From assembly GCA_000310025.1 (NCBI GenBank), contig FN649726.1, forward strand, positions 2,372,355 through 2,436,354: a stretch of DNA of 64,000 bases, in the 5' to 3' direction. Below, piece by piece: positions 58,090-64,000 of this stretch (position 1 is its first letter; every line of letters starts with the position of its first letter). The stretch is from Ectocarpus siliculosus. Taxonomy: Eukaryota > Sar > Phaeophyceae > Ectocarpales > Ectocarpaceae. The notes under the pieces are model-generated. The model was not told the origin of the DNA, did not search any database, and saw only the letters and a list, made by a program, of their open reading frames with translations. Both the position numbers and the translations under genes were made by a program.

Positions 58090-58375
58090 GCATCGTAACT
58101 CCCTTCGCTCGAAAGCACTTAACGGGATTTCGGGCGTGGTGCAGTGTGCGATCCCAGTGCGGTCGACTCGCTTCGCTCGAAAGCACTTCACGGGGGTTCG
58201 GGCGTGGTGCAATGTGCGGTCCAGTGCGGGTCGACTCACTTCGCTCGAAGGCACTTCACGGGGTTTTGGGCGTGGTGCAGTGTGCGGTCCCATGTACCAT
58301 GTGACTCGCTTTGCACGAAGGCATTCAACGGGGTTGCGGGCGTGGTGCAGTGTGCGGCCACAGTGCGGATAGACC
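58090..58375 (+). repeat. 68-70 bp tandem repeat, four units
   Basis: Units begin CGCTCGAA(A/G)GCACTT.ACGGG at 58,106, 58,174 and 58,242, with a more diverged unit at 58,312 (TGCACGAAGGCATTCAACGG). Each continues GGGCGTGGTGCA.TGTGCG. All reading frames are open across it because of the repetition. Confidence 0.8.
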
Positions 58376-58646
58376 TGCATGCACTCAAAAGGCAGTTCAT
58401 GCGCAGGCAATGTGATGTCCCCCCTTGTGCACTGACTGGTTGGTGGGCCTCTCTTTGCTGGTAGACGCTTGGCTCTATGGGACAAGAGGATTATTAATCG
58501 TTCGAACGCTCAGCAAGTGCATACTCCCCCTCTATATGCCTTGCCCCACCCGAACCGTTGTACGCCAGGCCACACACCCGTCCACTCGACTGGGGCATGG
58601 TACGTCTGTCTTTCATCCCACAGAGTAGCGTACGCAACTAACTCCC

Positions 58647-59300
58647 CTATTGTACGTCAACCGTAACTGTCGCCGGTGCTTTTTGTCGCATGTCAGCGAG
58701 AGCGTTGATGGCATCAATGGGCGGTTGGAAAGCCTCCTGTAGGAACTCCCTCGCTAACTCTCTGACCTGCAAGACATCGTCTGGCAACACGAGGAATAGG
58801 CCGCCGAGAGTTTTCCCCCTGGAGACGGCTGTGGTACATCTGCCCCTGGGCGAAGAACCCTCTAGAAGGAATCCACACGTGCCACCCTTTCGAACCCTAC
58901 CCCTTGCACTCTGTGAACGGTCAAACAAGCAGCGACAAGAAAGGCCACTGCATATAATTAACGATGTAGGCGCCGCTGACCGCTACCCCCCCACAGTAGG
59001 CCACCCATACGCTTTTATCCTCGAAGGAGGGCTGTATTTTGACGGTGTTGTCCTTCCCCTCGCCGTCATAAGCTCAACCTCGACCCACGCCTGGCATTTC
59101 CAGCATAAGAGGAAGGCGCTCTTGGAGGCTAAGTTCTCCGGTAGAGGCATCGTAGCGGTAATCACCGAAGATATCACCGAGGAAGGTCTCCGGGTTGATG
59201 GAGGGCTGCGGCATAGAGCTCACGGCATCAAGAAGAGAAGAAGAGTAGAAAGCAAGCTCATGCCGAAGAGTTTCAAGAAGAGGAACAGCAGCATACCCGA
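58647..59300 (-). pseudogene. Unidentified protein-like minus-strand region
   Basis: Minus-strand frames give PSINPETFLGDIFGDYRYD, ASTGELSLQERLPLMLEMPG and, after stops, LQEAFQPPIDAINALADMRQ. These look like pieces of one degraded protein. The element family, if any, was not recognised. LINE copy B starts about 170 bp to the right. Confidence 0.3.
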
Positions 59301-59673
59301 ACAGCGATACATAAAGTCGGCTACGCACGAGCGTCGGCGGCAGCAGGGAGCGGCCGGGCAGGAGTAGAAGAGTGTTGCCTGCTGGAGAGAAGGCACTGCT
59401 GCTGTGGTGTGGTCTGGCAGACCGTTTGAATTTGGAACACCCCACAACAAACCGACCCCCCCCACACGAATCTTCCTCCCCGGCCTGCCCCTCCCCGTCC
59501 CTGGGGTAGGCCGAGGTTCCGCAAGTGGATCTAGACCTCGAAAGACCACCCAGCAAAGACGGATATACGATCCCTAGCACTGTTGAGAGGGGGATCCTGA
59601 GTTTGGCGGTTGGGAGTTACTGCTGTCGTGAGATCGGGGTAGCTCGTGAACCGCCAGCTTTGGTAGCTGCAAA

Positions 59674-59970
59674 ATGAGACTGGATCCTAACGCCCCGGCT
59701 TGGACACCGGGGTTATGCAGCACCAGAGAGCGCGGTGAGGGTGGCGGAGTGACCGCACGCCGTGGGGATATGCCCCAGAGAGAGGAAAGGAGAGAGTCCA
59801 GAGATGGAGGGCCACACCGCTCCGGGACAAGAAAACAACTCTACGGGAAACAAGGCAAGAACCGGGGTGTAAGTATCACCTTAGCCCGAGTGTTCGCAAG
59901 AAAGCAGCAAAAAAACAAAAAAAGAGGGGGAGATGGAGGAGAAGGAGGGGTCGGGCGGCGCGTAGGCTAG
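59674..59970 (+). CDS. LINE copy B ORF1, small basic protein
   Basis: A 98-codon frame rich in Arg, Gly and Glu. It has no zinc knuckle or coiled coil. Its position between the 5' end and the endonuclease suits the short, poorly conserved ORF1 of RTE-like elements, which may bind element RNA. It could also be plain 5' UTR. Confidence 0.4.
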   Translation: MRLDPNAPAWTPGLCSTRERGEGGGVTARRGDMPQREERRESRDGGPHRSGTRKQLYGKQGKNRGVSITLARVFARKQQKNKKRGGDGGEGGVGRRVG

Positions 59971-60011
59971 CTAAAAGAGCACCGCGCGCCGCGCGAAAGA
60001 GACAGTAGGGT

Positions 60012-61270
60012 CAACTTCTTAGGGTAGCAACGTGGAATGTGCCGACTTTGGCTGTAAACGGGGCCAATGGATACGGGCGAGCCTACAGCATTCTACACGA
60101 GGCAGCGAGACAAGACGCATCGGTGGTAGGAATGCAGGAGACACGGAGGGCAGGTCGAACGGAATTTGCAGCAACGGGTTTGCGGGTGTTCTGCTGTGGC
60201 ACGGAGACTGGAGGAGTCCATTGTGTGGGGATAGCCGTCAAAGAGTCACTGCGCAAGACATCCACGTTAACGACCGAGTTTGTCGATGAACGCCTTATGG
60301 CCATGAGGTTTCTGTTGGCAGGCCACCGTGGAGCGGTCAACTTCGTAGCCGCGTATACTCTAACTGAACCTTCAACCGCCGACAGCAAGCGCGTGTTCTT
60401 GGGAAAACTTGACAGTCTCGTGCGGAGGATCCCTTCCAAAGGATGTGTGTATGTCCTATTGGACGCCAACGCGCGGACGGGAGATAGGTTGGACGGAGGG
60501 GACGGAAGGGTAGTAAGAATGTACGGGCGTGATGAGCTCAACGACAATAGCATGCTACTGTTGAATTTCGCAACGGAAAACAGGCTAGCTCTCACGAACA
60601 CGTTCTTCGAGATACGCAAGGGCGGAATATGGCACACATACAACGGTGTGTCGGGAAACGATTGCAAGCGCCTTGACTACATCCTAGGACAAGGTCAAGC
60701 ACATCACGGCCGAGTATCTAACGTGGTTGTCATCCCCCAGCCGGTTCACCCAGTCAAAGCAGACTCAGACCACAAGATGGTAGTAGCCACCGTCAACCTC
60801 GGTGGCAGGCTTGCCCACAACCGTGCAGTCCGGACTAAACCGAAACAGCAACAATTCAACCGACGGGAATTGCAGTTCGAAGCAGCACGGGGTGCGGTGA
60901 CTAATCGGTTCCTCCACAACCTCGACACACGACTGGACGAGCGAACAACCACCGCCGCGGAATTGGCGACCGACTTTACCAATGCTCTCCTCGAAGTAGC
61001 GCGGACGACCCTGGGGAAGGAACCGAGGAGACGCCGCACGCAGGAGTGGTGTGAGACCCCCGAGACGAGAGCAGCACTGGAGAAGGCCCTTACCAAACGG
61101 CGGGAAGCGCGCCGGGCGATGAGGGGCAACTGGAACTCAACAACGTGGAGAACTCTCAAAGCAGCGTGTAAGGGAGTGGCTACAGCAGTCGAAACGGGCA
61201 TTTATGCCCACCTGGACGGATATGTGACTGAACTCGAAGCAATCTACAAAGATCGCGACATGAAAGGACT
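60012..61270 (+). CDS. LINE copy B endonuclease domain (APE-like)
   Basis: One open frame contains the endonuclease motifs in order: LRVATWNVPTL, GMQETRR (catalytic Glu), LLDANARTGDR (D-x-N), RLDYILGQ and ADSDHKMVVA (catalytic SDH). The enzyme nicks target DNA to prime reverse transcription. There is no ATG before the ATWN motif; the frame is open from a TAG just upstream, so translation may depend on ORF1 or a non-ATG start. A 2-nt gain at about 61,273 relative to copy A shifts the frame before the RT. Confidence 0.85.
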
Positions 61271-63690
61271 CTGTACCAACACCTCAAGAGATCAGTGGGC
61301 CTCAGCGGGAGACAAGCGGGGGGACAGCAGTTCGTCGCGGATGAGAACGGCTTGTTGCTCCGGAACAGGGACGGTATCCTCCAACGGTGGGCGAGATTCT
61401 TCAGCACCCTACTCAACATCAAATCCCCCACCCTGAACCCAGACATCATCGAACGAGTGACGCAGCGGGCAGCAACACGTGACACTCAACGATTGGGAGA
61501 GATGCCAGAACTCGAGGAGGTGGCACGGGCAGCGAAAGGCCTCAAGAACTGGAAGGCACCCGGCCATGACTCCCTCCCTGCCGAGTTGCTAGATCGATGA
61601 CGACGAACCCTTTGTCCTGGGACACCTCCATACCATCCTCGTCAAGGTGTGGAATGGAGGAGATATCCCGCAAAAGTGGAAGGATGCAACCATCAAGGTG
61701 CTGTACAAGAAGGGTGACCGGTCCAACTGTAACAACTACAGGCGGATTTCGCTACCATCTCACGTAGGCAAGGTTCCCATCAAGATCATCACCAACCGTC
61801 TAAGCGCCTTCTGCGAAACCAACAACATCCTCCCGGAGGAACAGTGCGCATTTCGACCCGGGCGATCCACCGTCGACATGCTGTTCGTCGTGCGCCGCCT
61901 CCAGGAACTGGGGCGGAGAAAGAAAAATACCGCTCTACATGTGCTTCGTCGACTTGAAGAAGGCGTGTGATTCGGTGGACCGAGAGATGCTATGAAAGGT
62001 GCTGGCCAGGGCCGGGATTCCCGCGAAGCTAATAAAAGTCATCCGCCAATTCCACGATGGAATGCGGGCCCGGGTGCACATGGACGACGGAGAACTATCG
62101 GACTGGTTCTTCGCCACACAGGGCGTGCGACAAGGATGTGTGCTATCCCCACTGCTGTTCAACATCTTCTTCGCCGAGGTCCTCGAGGTCGTCATTATCC
62201 GATTCAGCGAGGATGATGTTGTTCTGCGGAACCTGGTGTGCTTGGAGGAGGGGAAGACGGAAGGAGGGGGGGGGGAGAGACACCCCTTGACCGAGTACGG
62301 AGTATGGGGGATGCTGTATGCCGATGATGCCGGCGTCGTATCGAGGTCTGCAGAAGGACTGGCGAGAATGATGACCATCATCGTTGAGGTGTTCGGAGAG
62401 TTCGGGCTAACGGTGTCGGAGAAGAAGACGGAGACGCTCCTGATGCGCGCGAAGGACAAGTCGACTACAACATCACAGCCCCCCCCGCCTCCACCGCTAC
62501 CCATCGAAGCCGCGGGACAGAAATACGCCCAGACGACCGAGTTCCGGTACGTCGGTGGCCTCGTCAACGAACTTGGCGACCTCACCCGGGAGATCAGCTA
62601 CACGAGCAGAGGAGTGTGGGCGTGCCTCAGGCGATATGGCCAGGAGCTCTTCGACAGACCGAAAGCGCCATTCCGACTCAAGATTCGCCTCCTCCAGGCG
62701 GAGGCGATGGAGGCACTGCTGTACGGATGCATGACATGGTCGCCACTCAGCGGCCACTATCAGACGCTGCGGTCGACACACCACCGACTGCTCCTTCGAG
62801 TTATCGGGTACAAGCGCAAGAAAGACACCTACCGTCAGCTCTCTTACGCCCAGACGTTGAAGATGGTCGAATGTCAGAGCGTTGAAGCCATGATCCGACA
62901 ACGACGCCTACTGTTCGCGGGAGCACTGGCAAGGCAGCCGGACGGGCGACTCCCGAAACGACTGATGCTCGGCGAGCTGGCAGGGGGGGGAGGAACCACG
63001 TAGGGGGGGACAGGAACAGAACTGGCCGAAGTGTGTGCTCGATGACCTGAAGGCATTCGGGGCCGACCACAGATCTACAAAAACCGATCCATGTTGTCTC
63101 GGAATTCCCGTACCAAAAGACACGGCACCGAAGCTAAGGTGGACGGATTACACCCAGACGCTGAAGAGGGTCGAATGCCAGAGCGTTGAAGCCATGATCC
63201 GACAACGACGCCTACTGTTCGCGGGAGCACTGGCAAGGCAGCCGGACGGGCGACTCCCGAAACGACTGATGCTCGGCGAGCTAGCAGGGGGGGGAGGAAC
63301 CACGTAGGGGGGGACAGGAACAGAACTGGCCGAAGTGTGTGCTCGACGACCTGAAGGCATTCGGGCCCGACCACAGATCTACAAAAATCGATCCATGTTA
63401 TCTCGGAATCCCCGTACCGAAAGACACGGCACCGAAGCTAAGGTGGACGGAAGCCCTGAAGGTGGAGGGGGGAGTACCCTGGCATGCGGCGGTGCTGCAG
63501 GGAGCTGAGAGGTTCATGACCTCCTGGCACGAGAAGGAAGAAGAGGCCAGCCGACAACGAGCGCTCAAACGAAACCACAAGCCAACAACCAATGGGGCGG
63601 GAGGGGGGCAGGAGACGGATGAGACGGCGAGGGAAGAAAGCAAACGAGAAGAGACGGACCGAGTGGCACGATGCGTGCCGGATTGAATTT
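61271..63690 (+). pseudogene. LINE copy B reverse transcriptase and C-terminal domain (broken)
   Basis: Pieces: 61,295-61,600 (GLKNWKAPGHDSLPAELL), 61,610-61,930 ([20 protein letters not shown]), 61,999-63,003 (motif [15 protein letters not shown], catalytic [29 protein letters not shown]), then 63,035-63,307 and 63,339-63,686. The YADD box is intact. Lesions shared with copy A: a frameshift at about 61,595, TGA at 61,993-61,995 and the G-run shift. Private lesions: an extra A at 61,921-61,927 and a tandem duplication of about 304 bp. Confidence 0.85.
62847..63455 (+). repeat. 304-bp tandem duplication in the LINE copy B C-terminal region
   Basis: The block starting C(G/A)CCCAGACG(T/C)TGAAGA and CAGAGCGTTGAAGCCATGAT occurs at 62,847 and again at about 63,151. 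Each is followed by the G-run and CAGGAACAGAACTGGCCGAA. Copies A and C have only one unit. Confidence 0.8.
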
Positions 63691-64000
63691 CTTTTAGCCA
63701 ATTCCCCCCCCCCCAACGCTGCACCATTGCACCAACCCTCCAGTAGTGATGACGTACCATTACAATGTATCGCTGGTTGGTGGCCATGTTTGCGTGTTTG
63801 CTTGTTCGTTAGTGGTCTCTCCACCGTGTGCCTGTTTCTGCCTCTTATTTCTTGTTATTTTCGGCCTGTTCCCTTTTTGCCCTCGCTCTTTTCCATTTTA
63901 TTTTCATTTTTTTTTCTCTTTTCTTTACTGTTTCCTTTTATTTTATTTTCTCGCCTTTTTCTCTTTTTCTCTCTTTTTTTTCTCTCTTTTTCCGTGCCAA

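Larger units (their letters stand above)
59468..64000 (+). mobile_element. LINE copy B, near full length, APE-type (RTE/BovB-like), truncated by window end
   Basis: The 5' end is placed at about 59,468 because the mini-LINE at 47,382 starts with the same sequence. The order is 5' UTR, short ORF1 (59,674-59,970), apurinic-type endonuclease, reverse transcriptase, C-terminal domain, then a pyrimidine-rich 3' UTR that runs off the window. The segment from 61,171 onward is nearly identical to copy A. No 3' target duplication can be seen. Confidence 0.85.

Overview
This is a eukaryotic nuclear window, roughly half GC, with a 100-N scaffold gap at 39,622-39,721. Two multi-exon genes sit in its left part, and the rest is mostly transposable-element sequence. 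Introns of 0.1-5 kb, a stramenopile-like sterol methyltransferase, and a Ty3/gypsy element with a chromodomain of the kind seen in stramenopiles suggest an alga of the brown-algal/heterokont type. That placement is inference, not proof.

Left part (1-26,556). A probable unidentified gene lies on the minus strand, with candidate exons at 348-515 and 3,109-3,375. It faces away from a nine-exon plus-strand gene for sterol 24-C-methyltransferase (3,870-13,210, 408 aa). Next, on the same strand, is an eight-exon gene for a WD-repeat protein that matches the PRMT5 cofactor MEP50/WDR77 (14,891-26,556, 323 aa). Every splice junction in both genes was placed by frame and phase. Both have a long first intron (about 5.1 and 5.35 kb), and each of these introns carries a long inverted-repeat (foldback) element.

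Middle (26,557-43,000). No conserved cellular gene was recognised. The stretch holds a TA-flanked terminal-inverted-repeat element (29,245-30,315), a 153-bp tandem duplication, and many copies of two short LTR-like repeats, called R1 (about 265 bp) and R2 (about 225 bp) here. It also holds a 5'-truncated APE-type LINE (copy A, 37,206-40,107) inserted cleanly inside an R2 copy.

Right part (43,000-64,000). A decayed Ty3/gypsy chromovirus-type element lies on the minus strand (about 50,480 down to 43,483). Its reverse transcriptase is split by a 1.36-kb element built from LINE 5' and 3' ends around a 42-bp minisatellite. Its integrase is split by a 1.7-kb terminal-inverted-repeat element. Further right are a divergent LINE relic cut by R1, an unidentified open region split by R2, a 68-bp tandem array, and a nearly complete LINE (copy B, from about 59,468 past the window end) with endonuclease and reverse-transcriptase domains.

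The two cellular genes have no obvious functional link. The element relationships give a partial insertion history: R2 before LINE A; gypsy before both the mini-LINE and the inverted-repeat element; the older LINE before R1.
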